Source of the DNA: JBAZLV01 sp964586075
GTDB taxonomy: Bacteria > Nitrospirota > UBA9217
Reading direction: 5' to 3'
Assembly (NCBI GenBank): GCA_964586075.1
Contig: CAZPGZ010000006.1
Location: 54,194 to 118,193, forward strand
Length of the DNA: 64,000 bases
Part shown: positions 1-8,588 of the stretch, in pieces
Layout: each line of letters begins with the position of its first letter
Numbering within the stretch: the first letter of the stretch is position 1
Position numbers and translations under genes: made by a program
Notes under the pieces: generated by a model
Told to the model about the DNA's origin: nothing
Database searches by the model: none
Seen by the model: the letters and a program-made list of their open reading frames with translations, nothing else

Positions 1-76
1 TGCGGTTTAGGCAACCGTAGCACGTAACTCATAATAATATATAAAGAAAATACATTATAATCTTATATAAAAGATA

Positions 77-105
77 TTGACATCATATGTGATGTCGTTT
101 ATGAT
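77..105 (+). promoter_or_regulatory. Promoter and operator of the hicAB operon
   Basis: A near-consensus sigma-70 promoter is visible: TTGACA at 77-82, a 17-base spacer, and TATGAT at 100-105. The spacer holds a perfect 7-base inverted repeat, GACATCA at 79-85 and TGATGTC at 90-96. That is the expected form and position for an operator bound by the ribbon-helix-helix domain of HicB. Transcription should start near 112, which coincides with the ATG of the first gene, so the message may be leaderless. Confidence 0.7.
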
Positions 106-111
106 ATAATA

Positions 112-396
112 ATGTCACAGCTTAATAAAAAATACCAGAAGATGAAAGATGGGCCAAAATCTGTAACTATTGATGATTTATTAACTGTGATGTGTGGGTT
201 TGGCTTTTCTGAACGTAGGACCAGTGATAGTTATTATTTTTATCACGAACGACTGGTTGGAAAAAAATTACCAAGAGCGGCTATCCCCCATGGAGGAGAA
301 AGAAAAGTTAAAAAGCCTTATATAGACGATTGTGTTGAAGCAATAGAACTTCTTCTTGCTCAAGATGCGTTAGAGCAAGAGAATCTGGGAGAATGA
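112..396 (+). CDS. hicA: HicA-like toxin, probable mRNA interferase
   Basis: A 94-residue basic protein directly upstream of a clear HicB antitoxin. HicA toxins are small double-stranded-RNA-binding-fold ribonucleases that cleave mRNA. Family traits seen are the early GFGFSERR stretch and the AIPHGGERKVKKPYID region, which matches the family's His-containing strand followed by a C-terminal helix. The usual SHH-type catalytic motif is replaced by DSYYFYH, so the active-site His is displaced or changed and activity is uncertain. It ends one base before hicB starts. The promoter at 77-105 predicts a transcript beginning at or next to the ATG, without a ribosome-binding site; an internal ATG at 142 is an alternative start. 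Base composition is AT-rich like the rest of the island. The assignment relies partly on the neighbour. Confidence 0.62.
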   Translation: MSQLNKKYQKMKDGPKSVTIDDLLTVMCGFGFSERRTSDSYYFYHERLVGKKLPRAAIPHGGERKVKKPYIDDCVEAIELLLAQDALEQENLGE

Positions 397-397
397 A

Positions 398-1030
398 ATG
401 AATAAGGATATAAATTTTTATAAAAATCTAAAATATCGCATGCTTGTTGAATATGTTCAAGAAGAGAATGCTTATTTTGTTAAATTTCCAGAATTACCTG
501 GTTGTATGGCGGATGGTAGTTCGCCGGAAGAAGCGGTGACCAATGCTCTTAAGGTAAAAGATGAATGGCTTGAGGTCGCTCTAGAAACTGGGTGGACTAT
601 TCCCGAGCCAACAACACAGCCTCAGACGAGTGGTCGAATAACCGTGAGAGCTCTTAAATCATTACATAATAGGCTTAATGAACGAGCCGACCAAGAAGGA
701 GTTAGTCTGAATCAGTTGATTCAAACTTACTTGGCACAAGGACTAGAGCGTTCTTCATTTGAGTCGCGAATAGATCAAAAAATAAGCGAACTTGACAACC
801 GCATCAGTATGTTACAACAGAGCGGTCCAAGACCTCAGGCACACATGGTATTGGTGTCTGGCTCATTTTCTGGAAAAACATGGAAAGGTCTTGTGCAGCG
901 TTCGCAGATTGCTAATACGGGATTTTCTTCAGAAGAACTTTTTGGTGCTGCATTGCCATCTGAGAATATACCTGTTGCCAATGAAGAAATGGCTCCAGTC
1001 GCTAGCCGTAGTTTAATAGGAGGAAGATAA
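398..1030 (+). CDS. hicB: HicB-type antitoxin with long C-terminal extension
   Basis: This 210-residue protein starts with a HicB-type partial RNase-H fold (residues about 12-60; YFVKFPELPGCMADGSSPEEA is the family signature region). A ribbon-helix-helix or Arc-like DNA-binding segment follows (about 78-115, GRITVRALKSLHNRLNERAD region). In the family, the N-terminal domain binds and blocks HicA and the DNA-binding part represses the operon, here probably at the inverted repeat 79-96. Residues from about 120 on, a short coiled segment followed by about 70 low-complexity residues, exceed the usual 110-150-residue HicB and have no recognised function. Its stop codon overlaps the next gene's ATG by one base (TAATG). 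Confidence 0.85.
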   Translation: MNKDINFYKNLKYRMLVEYVQEENAYFVKFPELPGCMADGSSPEEAVTNALKVKDEWLEVALETGWTIPEPTTQPQTSGRITVRALKSLHNRLNERADQEGVSLNQLIQTYLAQGLERSSFESRIDQKISELDNRISMLQQSGPRPQAHMVLVSGSFSGKTWKGLVQRSQIANTGFSSEELFGAALPSENIPVANEEMAPVASRSLIGGR

Positions 1031-1749
1031 TGCATGATATTACACAACTCTCAGTTTTAGAGAGAAGATTATTTGAACAAGATATTATTCCTTTTAGGGA
1101 ACTCATTACTGCTACAAATATCAAAAAGATTGACGACGTATTTATTTTTAAAGAAGTCGAAATGGCAGAAGATACTAATCACAATGTATCTATGGTAAAA
1201 ATGAAGACAGGAGAATTCAAATTTGAGAATAAAGTTTATCCTGTTGATCATTTAGTCATTGATTCACGATCTATTTCTTTTACTATTTTTGCAGAATCAG
1301 ATATTGCAAGTAAATTTTATCTCGAAGTTGCCCGTTTCCTGGATGAATTTTCAACACAAGGAAAATTCAAAGAAGATAGCTATATAGTTAAAACTACGCA
1401 AACAACTAGTTCAGCTACTTTAGATTTTAACTTTAATGCGCTTATCTCAGAGAAGTTTTCTAATTTTTTGTCAGATGATATAACAAAAATTTGTGCTTCA
1501 GCAGTCGATAATAAAGCCAAAGTTGAAATAATTCCAAAATCATTTGCGTTTAGTGTTAATTATAGCGATTTGGATAAATCTCTTGTAGACAAAAAAGTTG
1601 GTATTAGTTGGAAGCAATTGGTTATTGAGCCACGCATGGGAACGAATATAAATGATAGAGTTTATTATATTTCGACCCCTACTGATTCTATAACACATAA
1701 ACTGTTAATTGGAAAACTTGAAAATATATTTAAAAAAAATCGTCTATAA
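1030..1749 (+). CDS. Unknown third gene of the hicAB operon
   Basis: A 239-residue protein of no family I recognise. It is soluble-looking: no signal peptide or membrane segment, acidic to neutral, with mixed beta-rich sequence. Its ATG overlaps the hicB stop codon, so it is translationally coupled and certainly co-transcribed with the toxin-antitoxin pair. Composition is strongly AT-rich, matching the island rather than the chromosome beyond 2200. It could be an accessory factor of the module, for example a sensor or third regulatory component, or island cargo. No catalytic motif is evident. Confidence 0.7.
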   Translation: MHDITQLSVLERRLFEQDIIPFRELITATNIKKIDDVFIFKEVEMAEDTNHNVSMVKMKTGEFKFENKVYPVDHLVIDSRSISFTIFAESDIASKFYLEVARFLDEFSTQGKFKEDSYIVKTTQTTSSATLDFNFNALISEKFSNFLSDDITKICASAVDNKAKVEIIPKSFAFSVNYSDLDKSLVDKKVGISWKQLVIEPRMGTNINDRVYYISTPTDSITHKLLIGKLENIFKKNRL

Positions 1750-2204
1750 GCATCTTTCTGTTTTTTATATGATTATAATAATATGCTCTTATTTGAGTAT
1801 TGTTTTGTGAGATATGGCTAGCAAGTTGTCAAGTTGTGTACAGGAAATGATCAGTAAAAGTGCTCCGATTAGCCATGTTTTTTGAGTTTTATTGATGTTG
1901 TCACTTAATAATTTCAAATAGTTATAAGTATAAACACATTTCCTAAACCGCGTGCCGGGTGTTCGAGTCACCCCAGGGGCACCATTAATTTCAGTAACAC
2001 ACCTTCCTGTTGCAGATCGCATTTTTAATATTCTTTTATGCATATAGTTGACTCTGCATCGTAAAAACATTACACTATAGTCGTATATGGCTGTTTCCCA
2101 GGTTCTCGAAAAAGTAAATATGCTGTGAGAGTAGTGCACAACTATAAATTTAAACAGTAAGATCGTTCAGCATATATCATAAGGGTACCAAGTGAGGCCA
2201 TGTC
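1750..2204. other. Gene-free junction between island and chromosome
   Basis: No convincing gene lies here. The stretch holds the tRNA-Arg 3' fragment (1940-1984), and base composition rises from very AT-rich on the left to the average of the window on the right. The only open frame over it runs antisense through the tRNA fragment and has no ribosome-binding site. Confidence 0.6.
1940..1984 (+). tRNA. tRNA-Arg(CCT) 3' fragment, probable attachment site
   Basis: The sequence folds as tRNA positions 32-76. The anticodon loop is TTCCTAA with anticodon CCT at 1942-1944, followed by the 3' anticodon strand ACCGC (1947-1951) and variable loop GTGCC. The T-arm is GGGTG-TTCGAGT-CACCC (1957-1973), and the 3' acceptor strand CAGGGGC is followed by A and an encoded CCA (1982-1984). 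Just upstream, the required GCGGT strand and D-arm are missing, so the gene is only a 3' half. This is the usual footprint of a tyrosine-recombinase element that carries the 3' half of its target tRNA. The element would lie to the left, with the intact tRNA outside the window. Confidence 0.8.
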
Positions 2205-2912
2205 ATGCGGGATATGAGAAAATACAAAAGATTCAAACTGGATTTAATCGATCTGCGCAGCAGATTAAGCTTGGTTGGGGAAGTGAATATTGTTGATATC
2301 AGTCCGGCTGGAGTGAAATTAACGGTTGATAGGACACTCAATATTGGGAAAGAGTGTTTGCTGATATTAGGGCATGAAGAAAAACATGTCAATGTAAAAG
2401 GCGTTGTGGTGCGTTCTGAATTAAGCCGCATGGAAGAACGAGCAGACGGAGAACAAACAACTATTTACTCGTTGGCAATATCGTTTAAAGATGAACCAAC
2501 AGGCACGATCAATGCTTTTCTTGATTCAATCGAAGACAATAAAAAAATATATGTGCCGGAAGATGAAGGTTGGTTCTATCGCGATATCAGCTTTCATATC
2601 ACAACCCCCGGCGAGAAAGTTTTGAAGCTGCCTGAGCAATTCGGTGTCAAGGAAATCAGCAAAAGCGGCGTTATTATTCAAACGGATCACAAATTGAATA
2701 TAGACAGCATGGTTCTTATAGAGTTGTCACTTTCTGCGTATGGTGCGGTAAGCCTTATGGGAAAAATTGTTTCATGTCGATTGGTTCAGGATATGATGCC
2801 TGCTCATTATGATATCGGAGTGGAATTCCCGGAACTTACAGAACTGGACAGGCTGTTGCTTGACAAATTAATCGAGCGTGTTAAAGAATACGAAAAATAT
2901 CAGGGTTTGTAG
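2205..2912 (+). CDS. PilZ-domain protein, probable cyclic-di-GMP receptor
   Basis: This 235-residue protein opens with a PilZ domain. The RxxxR element RKYKR is at residues 5-9, and the DISPAG motif is near residue 32; in the family these two contact cyclic-di-GMP. A second PilZ-like half (about 115-230, with KEISKSG in the equivalent place) lacks the arginine motif and is probably degenerate. No output enzyme is fused, so it likely acts by protein contact, for example on motility or surface machinery. GAGG at 2194-2197 supports the ATG at 2205. It is monocistronic, the first chromosomal gene after the island junction. Confidence 0.8.
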   Translation: MRDMRKYKRFKLDLIDLRSRLSLVGEVNIVDISPAGVKLTVDRTLNIGKECLLILGHEEKHVNVKGVVVRSELSRMEERADGEQTTIYSLAISFKDEPTGTINAFLDSIEDNKKIYVPEDEGWFYRDISFHITTPGEKVLKLPEQFGVKEISKSGVIIQTDHKLNIDSMVLIELSLSAYGAVSLMGKIVSCRLVQDMMPAHYDIGVEFPELTELDRLLLDKLIERVKEYEKYQGL

Positions 2913-3295
2913 AGATTTTATTAGAAGTGGAGGCAACCTAAGGCTGCTGGTCCGTTATATTGCCTTAAAAATGGATATGACTTGCAGCACGAGAGTATAA
3001 TTTAAAACGCAAACAGCGATGTTTCAGCCTTAATTTATCGATGTAGATTTCAAATTACCTGATAATCATTTATTATGTTACTGTTTGGTGCATTTAAAAA
3101 TATTGTGTTTTTTTGGCGCAGCTAAAATTTTCTTTAACTTGCATTCAAGATACGAGCCTGATCCATGCTTTTATATGATTATACGGCAGCTCATGTAACC
3201 AAGAGTCAAATTCAATCCCTGTAACAGAGAATTCTCCGACGCCTGTCGGGAGAGGAATATCGTAAGTTGCGGGCAGATATTTTAGGGAGGAAAAA
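2913..3295. other. Intergenic region with one short hairpin
   Basis: No gene is supported. Near the right end a hairpin (CTCCGAC at 3234-3240, GTCGGGAG at 3245-3252, one bulge) lies in the leader of the flavodoxin gene. It has no T-run and is therefore not an obvious terminator. Confidence 0.4.
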
Positions 3296-3787
3296 ATGAA
3301 GGTTTTGGTAGCGTATTATTCAGAAACAGGCAATACAAAAAAACTTGCCCAGGCGATATATGACAGCCTCGTTGTTGACAAGGAAATTAAACCTGTTGAG
3401 GAAGTAAAAAATACCGACGGATACAGTCTTGTTTTTTACGGTTTTCCGGTTCATGCCCACAGTGTGCCGGTAAAGGCGATGAATTTTATAACTCGTCTGC
3501 CTCAAGGCCAAAAGGTGGCTTTTTTCTCCACTCACGGTTCTCAGCGCGGCGGTATGTTGCCGAAGCAGGCATTCGAGCATGCAGCCAGCCTTGCCGTAAA
3601 AGCAAATATCCTGGGTCATTTTGGCTGTCGCGGGCAGGTTAAATCAGAGCTGATTGATGCTCTGATAAAGGGGCTTGAGCATAAAGCGTGGGCTGAAGAA
3701 GCTCAAAGTGCCTCGGGCCATCCGGATGAGCATGATTTAACCGATGTTAAAAAATTTGCGACACAAATAATATCGGAACTCCGATGA
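3296..3787 (+). CDS. Flavodoxin family protein
   Basis: A 163-residue flavodoxin-fold protein. The FMN phosphate-binding loop is seen at once as YYSETGNTKKLAQAI (residues 7-21), the classic T/S-x-T-G-N-T form. FMN proteins of this size serve as one-electron carriers or as small flavin reductases in anaerobes. A strong ribosome-binding site (AGGGAGG) precedes the ATG. The gene stands alone, so a partner cannot be named. The final 25 residues are charged and lack family features. Alternatives are an NADPH-dependent FMN reductase-like or menaquinone-dependent protoporphyrinogen oxidase-like protein. Confidence 0.82.
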   Translation: MKVLVAYYSETGNTKKLAQAIYDSLVVDKEIKPVEEVKNTDGYSLVFYGFPVHAHSVPVKAMNFITRLPQGQKVAFFSTHGSQRGGMLPKQAFEHAASLAVKANILGHFGCRGQVKSELIDALIKGLEHKAWAEEAQSASGHPDEHDLTDVKKFATQIISELR

Positions 3788-4009
3788 CACTACAATCTGT
3801 ACATTTATTGCGCAGGATGATATCGACAGATTTGGCTGACAGTCTATTGTAATTTTATAATAGTTCGTTAAGAACTTGGACAGATGGCGGAGAATTTTTT
3901 TTGAGTGCATGGCATCAAACCGGAGGTTTGACGCATCAGAAGATCATTTACGTCGGACTGCTGGATAGCATTTTATTTGCCGGTATTTTTTGAGCAGGAA
4001 TCTCCTGAT

Positions 4010-4414
4010 ATGCCTATCTTCGTTAATTTTTCAAAAGACGGAACGAGAGTTGAATTCATCTCTGAAGGAATTGTGACAGGAGATGAAATTATAGAAACGA
4101 ACAAGAAAATTTATACCCGAAATAGTCTCGCCCGATTAAAATACAAAATCATTGATAGAACAGCTTGTACGGACTACAGGGTAACTTCAGAAGACGTCTT
4201 GGCCATTGCGAATCAGGACAAAGCGGCCGCAAAAATTAATCCTCATATCGTTGTTCTTCTTATTTCAACAACGCCTGTCCAATATGGCATGAGCAGAATG
4301 TGGCAGGCGTATACAAATGAAACAGGATTTCATCCTGAAATATTCACGGACCGTGAATCTGCCGATGCGTGGTTGAATGCACACCTCCATCGACAGAGCG
4401 ATACTGCCGGATAA
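4010..4414 (+). CDS. SpoIIAA/STAS-like small protein
   Basis: A 134-residue soluble protein resembling the SpoIIAA-like (STAS/SEC14-type) family, with an N-terminal strand pair (FSKDGTRVEFISEG) and a C-terminal FTDRESADAWL helix typical of that group. Members are thought to be ligand-binding or regulatory modules; no enzymatic motif is present. I prefer the ATG at 4010 because AGGA at 3996-3999 is well spaced; the frame is also open to a TTG at 3977. A strong terminator follows. Confidence 0.55.
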   Translation: MPIFVNFSKDGTRVEFISEGIVTGDEIIETNKKIYTRNSLARLKYKIIDRTACTDYRVTSEDVLAIANQDKAAAKINPHIVVLLISTTPVQYGMSRMWQAYTNETGFHPEIFTDRESADAWLNAHLHRQSDTAG

Positions 4415-4467
4415 TAACCTGGTTTTTTACGGTTTATTTGGAATAACGTTAAGAGAGGTGATTGCCG

Positions 4468-4510
4468 AAAGAAGGCTGGATAAACTATCCAGCCTTCTTT
4501 TTATTTTTAT
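4468..4510 (+). terminator. Intrinsic terminator
   Basis: A perfect 15-bp stem (4468-4482 with 4486-4500) has a 3-base loop and runs directly into a T-rich tract. It ends transcription of the SpoIIAA-like gene. Confidence 0.9.
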
Positions 4511-4548
4511 CCGGGAGCGGGCGGGAAAAATTATATAACCAAAAAAAT

Positions 4549-4577
4549 TTGACAAAATGTAATAAGTATGCTAAAAA
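4549..4577 (+). promoter_or_regulatory. Possible promoter of the PAS protein gene
   Basis: TTGACA at 4549-4554 is followed after 17 bases by TAAAAA (4572-4577), a weak -10 element. It sits in an AT-rich stretch about 95 bases before the start codon of the PAS gene. Confidence 0.35.
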
Positions 4578-4670
4578 AGCACTCTTCGTTTCTTATATAA
4601 ATATGTGCTAAAGTTTTTATATTCGAATTAATCATAAAATCATATTAATTCCTTGTAAGGTGAAGAGAGA

Positions 4671-5714
4671 ATGAGTCAATCAGGCCACACAAATGCCGAT
4701 TCTGATCTGGGTAGCATGCACACAAGCCCAAAAGACGCTCAGTACAGATTGCTTGTCGATTACTGCTCAGATCTAATCTGGAACATGAACCCTAACGGCA
4801 TTTTCCTTGATCTCTCAAAATCTTGGAAGAGAGTCACCGGTTACGAACCAACATCCCTAGTCGGGACATCGTTCGTGCCGCTGGTCCATCCTGATGACGT
4901 CACGGCTTGTCTCCAGTATCTCCAGAACGTGATTACTTCCCGTGAAGTATTGCATAGTCCTGAATATCGGGTGAAGCATTCAGACGGTACATGGCATTGG
5001 CATTTCGGAACCGGCACCCCTGTAATTAATCCCTATGGCGAATCAGTGTCCATGGTCGGCATTTCCAGAGATATAACGGAACCAAAACTGAAGGAAGAAG
5101 CGTTGCGCAAGAATGAACGCTTATACCGGTTTCTTTCTGAGAACACTTCTGATGTGGTCTGGCAGCAGGACGCCAAGATGCGTTTTACCTATCTCAATGA
5201 TGCCGCTGCGAATTTTAGCGGTTATTCCATACAAGAAATCCTTGGACGCAGCTCACTTGATTTCTTTACGGCGGAAGGCAGGGAGATTGTTCGTCAAGTT
5301 TTTACTTGCCGCAGAGAAATGGAAGGAAGAGGCGAAGGCCATAAAACCATTATCTTCGAAGCTCCGCAAATCCGGAAAGACGGAAGCACGTTTTGGACAG
5401 AAATTGCCACGACACCCATTTATGACGATGCGGGAACAATTGTCGGCTTCAACGGCATAACACGGAACATAGACAAACGTAAACAGGCAGAGGCGGAGCG
5501 GGAGCGCTTGATTGCGGAACTGCAAGCCACCTTGACAAGAGTCAAACAATTGGAAGGCATATTGCGCATTTGTGCAAACTGTAAAAAAATCTGTGATGAC
5601 ACCGGGAATTGGCACCCAATAGAGACGTATATCCAAAGGCATTCAGATGCAGATTTCAGCCATGGCATCTGCCCTGATTGCCAGAAAAAATTGTATCCAG
5701 ATTTCAAGAAATAA
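4671..5714 (+). CDS. Double-PAS protein with Cys-rich C-terminal tail
   Basis: A 347-residue cytosolic protein with two PAS/PAC modules (about 22-142 and 150-270), each ending in a typical PAC sequence (VGISRDITE, NGITRNIDK). A short helix linker follows. The tail (about 298-345) has paired cysteines, CANCKKICDD and CPDC, around a YIQRHSDADFSHG core. This tail is known at the end of many PAS and receiver proteins and looks like a metal- or redox-binding knuckle. No histidine kinase, diguanylate cyclase or DNA-binding domain is present, so output must go through another protein. The start is chosen at the first ATG after AGGTGAAGAGAG. Confidence 0.8.
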   Translation: MSQSGHTNADSDLGSMHTSPKDAQYRLLVDYCSDLIWNMNPNGIFLDLSKSWKRVTGYEPTSLVGTSFVPLVHPDDVTACLQYLQNVITSREVLHSPEYRVKHSDGTWHWHFGTGTPVINPYGESVSMVGISRDITEPKLKEEALRKNERLYRFLSENTSDVVWQQDAKMRFTYLNDAAANFSGYSIQEILGRSSLDFFTAEGREIVRQVFTCRREMEGRGEGHKTIIFEAPQIRKDGSTFWTEIATTPIYDDAGTIVGFNGITRNIDKRKQAEAERERLIAELQATLTRVKQLEGILRICANCKKICDDTGNWHPIETYIQRHSDADFSHGICPDCQKKLYPDFKK

Positions 5715-6110
5715 TTTTATTAGTCACTCTTTTCCGAGCCGAACGCTCTCCTCGACCCTGTTACTTATTATACTTTCCCGCCTTTTATTCCGAATCGTGT
5801 CCTGTTTTGCGTACCAAGAGGAGCACTGCGTCAATGTAATTTGATGCGGCGGAAAAACGGTTTTTTCAGTGAAATGCACAGCAGGGGCATTGATGGCAGG
5901 TTCACAAAGCCTCAAGGTTTTGTTAATTTACTGGAATTTTGACATCATTGCGTGTATAATCTCTTGCTATTTCAGCAACGAGGGTGACTAACGGCTTTTT
6001 GGCGCAGTCTCGCTGACAACTGCATCGTTTACATTAGTACAACGCGTAAGATCATTCGAGAATCTGGCTTAACTTGACCCGCATAGCGTGCGGGGTGCAT
6101 ACTTATCAAT
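5715..6110. other. Intergenic region, no gene seen
   Basis: About 400 bases without a supported coding frame. A short palindrome (CCCGCA / TGCGGG around 6077-6094, 5-base loop) lies shortly before the next gene. It has no T-run. Confidence 0.4.
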
Positions 6111-7484
6111 ATGGAAGAAAAAGACTCGCTCAATATCATACGGAATAATTTATTCTATGGTTCCGCGGATTATACAAAGAACCAGCCTGATCTTTATCTG
6201 CCGCATCGCTATAAAATACTAGCGCCATCCCAGACAGATTCCTTTATCGAAAAAGTAAAAGAAAGTCTTGCTGATGAACCGGAAGTGCTGCTTTACGTGC
6301 ATCTCCCTTTTTGCTTTTCAGAATGCTATTTTTGCAACTCATATCCTCACAATGTAAACAAAAAAGTCCAGGAAGAATATCTGGAAAATATTCTGAAGGA
6401 GATCGAGCTTTTCGCCGCGCGCGGTTTTTTCACGGGCAGAAGGGCAAAGGGCATCTACTTTGGCGGCGGCACGCCGACCTCCTTTTCGAATCATGACATC
6501 CAGCGCATTATCCATGCACTCCAGTCCTGCATTGCTATGGCTGACGGCCATAATATAACGACTGAAGCGCATCCTGATACCCTTGCCGACAAAAAAAGGA
6601 TTCAGGAGTTGGCACAGATTGGAATAACTAGGTTGAGCGTCGGCTGCCAGACATTCGATCAGCAGGTGCTGTCGCTCTGCAACCGGAAAAACAGCGAAAT
6701 GCAGATTGGCCGGATTGTGAAAGCGGCACAGGATGCCGGCATAGCGATCAATATTGATATGATGACGGGGCTGCCCGGACAGACGATCGACGGCGTCAAA
6801 AAAGACCTTGCTATACTGGAATCGATTCGGCCGGATGCGGTAGAGTATATCAGACATGAAATTGTCAACCCACTCATTATCAGACTCTATAAGGAGAATC
6901 CCGGTCTTGTTGTGAGTAACGACACGCTTTTTGACATGGTCTATCTTACGCAGGAGTGGATGAGTGCCAATGGATACGAACAGAACGGCCGGTTTACGAA
7001 TGACAAACAGTGGGGATATCGCTATTACTGGTTAAAGGAAATGCCCATCATTGCATTTGGCTCCCGCGCCCGGTCTTATACAAAAACTATTTTGCATGAC
7101 AAGCATGAAGAACTGTCGACGTATTCGAGCATGATCAAAAAAGGCCAATTGCCGATCGGCAGATATGTTTTTCTGTCGGAACGGGAGCAGATGTACCGTT
7201 CGCTTTTTCTGAATCTTCAGTTTAAAAAGGGACTTGAGATACGACAGTTTCAGGAAAGATTTCATGCCGACCCTTTAGTTGTTTTTGCTTCCCTTCTGAA
7301 GAAGTTGAGCGGATATTCCTGCGTCCAACATGAAGACGATGCAATCCGACTGACAAAATATGGCGCATATTTTGTCGAAGATGTTTGCGATTATATTACC
7401 GACACATTGTTAAAGGAAGAATCGAGCTCTGCAATCAGGGCACCTCATTCAGAAGGTGGAAGGCCATCGAACAGGCTGCACTGA
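6111..7484 (+). CDS. HemN/HemW-like radical SAM protein
   Basis: A 457-residue radical SAM enzyme of the coproporphyrinogen III oxidase-like family. The cluster motif CFSECYFC (CxxxCxxC) is near residue 69, preceded by YVHLPF, and the SAM-binding GGGTP is near residue 122. The C-terminal HemN-type region (about 300-430) is present. Family members include oxygen-independent HemN, the heme chaperone HemW and heme-degrading or methyltransferase relatives. The sequence alone does not tell which this is. The ATG has no good ribosome-binding site, and no porphyrin genes adjoin it; siroheme genes occur much further on. Confidence 0.7.
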   Translation: MEEKDSLNIIRNNLFYGSADYTKNQPDLYLPHRYKILAPSQTDSFIEKVKESLADEPEVLLYVHLPFCFSECYFCNSYPHNVNKKVQEEYLENILKEIELFAARGFFTGRRAKGIYFGGGTPTSFSNHDIQRIIHALQSCIAMADGHNITTEAHPDTLADKKRIQELAQIGITRLSVGCQTFDQQVLSLCNRKNSEMQIGRIVKAAQDAGIAINIDMMTGLPGQTIDGVKKDLAILESIRPDAVEYIRHEIVNPLIIRLYKENPGLVVSNDTLFDMVYLTQEWMSANGYEQNGRFTNDKQWGYRYYWLKEMPIIAFGSRARSYTKTILHDKHEELSTYSSMIKKGQLPIGRYVFLSEREQMYRSLFLNLQFKKGLEIRQFQERFHADPLVVFASLLKKLSGYSCVQHEDDAIRLTKYGAYFVEDVCDYITDTLLKEESSSAIRAPHSEGGRPSNRLH

Positions 7485-7582
7485 GTCCTGTTGCACTATT
7501 CTCTGGTTTTGAAATGATCCTGTTGCTTTACAGGGGGAACCAGGCGCTTTCTTGATGAGGCTGAAAGAATGATAGAGGATGT

Positions 7583-8050
7583 ATGAAGGTTGCCACCCTT
7601 TTTTTACTTATAGCTCTTTTTTTGATTATCGCAACATGCTGCTTGGCCAGTCCGGACGATATCCTTGGCGTCTGGACAACTGAAGATCATGATGCAAAAG
7701 TAAAAATCGATAAATGCGGTTCGAAGTACTGTGCGTACATTGTCTGGCTTGAGCAACCGGTATATCCAGCGGATGCAAAAGACGGGAGCCCAGGTACACC
7801 CATGCTTGACCATAACAATCCGAATCCGGAGCTGAGAAAACGCCCTCTCTTAGGGCTTCAGATTTTTTCGGATTTCGAATTCACGGACAATAATGTGTGG
7901 AACGGCGGGACTATTTATAATTCTGATAATGGCAAGAATTACAAGGGGAAAATTCGCCTTGTGTCACCTCAAAAACTGGAATTGAGAGGGTTTATCGGCC
8001 TGTCGTTTTTAGGCCGTACAACTGTATGGTCCCGGCAGAATGCGCTGTAG
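7583..8050 (+). CDS. Secreted DUF2147 protein
   Basis: A 155-residue protein with an N-terminal signal peptide (hydrophobic residues 3-21, cleavage likely near CLA-SP). A DUF2147 domain follows, recognisable from the DDILGVWTTEDHDAKVKI start and the YKGKI..L...L.LRGFIG repeat-like end. The family is periplasmic and of unknown role, often beta-barrel-like lipid-binding in appearance. Cysteines in KCGSKYC may form a disulfide. GAGGAT precedes the ATG. Confidence 0.8.
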   Translation: MKVATLFLLIALFLIIATCCLASPDDILGVWTTEDHDAKVKIDKCGSKYCAYIVWLEQPVYPADAKDGSPGTPMLDHNNPNPELRKRPLLGLQIFSDFEFTDNNVWNGGTIYNSDNGKNYKGKIRLVSPQKLELRGFIGLSFLGRTTVWSRQNAL

Positions 8051-8192
8051 GCAGAACTGATGACGGCTTGACAAGACGACCGGTGTCCTATAAGATATTT
8101 TTTATTGAGACGGCATAACGATTTCACAAGAAAATCAACCAATGAAACGGCAGATGGCGTGCCCAATTGCTTTTTCCCCCGGAGTTGCCGAA

Positions 8193-8459
8193 ATGCTGAC
8201 AAAACACCGCTGGCGTAATTTTTTCAGTATGTGGCTCACAACGATGAGCATTTTTACTGTTTTTCTGTTTACGAATATTATCATGGGAGTAATTGTCGGC
8301 GCATTTACTTCCTGGCTGCTTTCGCTTACTGTTATCGGATCGTGGATCGTGGAAGGGCTCAACTTGCTGGGCGTGACGATGAGGACCGACGCGCTCTATG
8401 CTGTCGGTGCGGCGGCAGGGTTCTTTGCCGGTTTTTTAAAGTTCAAAATAGAAAAATAA
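8193..8459 (+). CDS. Small two-helix membrane protein
   Basis: An 88-residue protein with two hydrophobic segments (about 12-45 and 60-80) and basic ends, unknown function. I start it at the ATG at 8193 because GGAG at 8180-8183 is properly spaced; the frame is open to an ATG at 8142 without such a site. It is convergent with the large AsmA-like gene. Confidence 0.55.
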   Translation: MLTKHRWRNFFSMWLTTMSIFTVFLFTNIIMGVIVGAFTSWLLSLTVIGSWIVEGLNLLGVTMRTDALYAVGAAAGFFAGFLKFKIEK

Positions 8460-8588
8460 ACACGTGGTTCGAGGTCTCTCCGCCCCATTCCGCGGGAAAA
8501 TTCTTTTCTCTCCGGACTTCTCACCGACGTACCTGACTCTCTTTGTCATTCTATTCTTCTGGTTCTTTCCGGTTTCAGAAACGATGTC

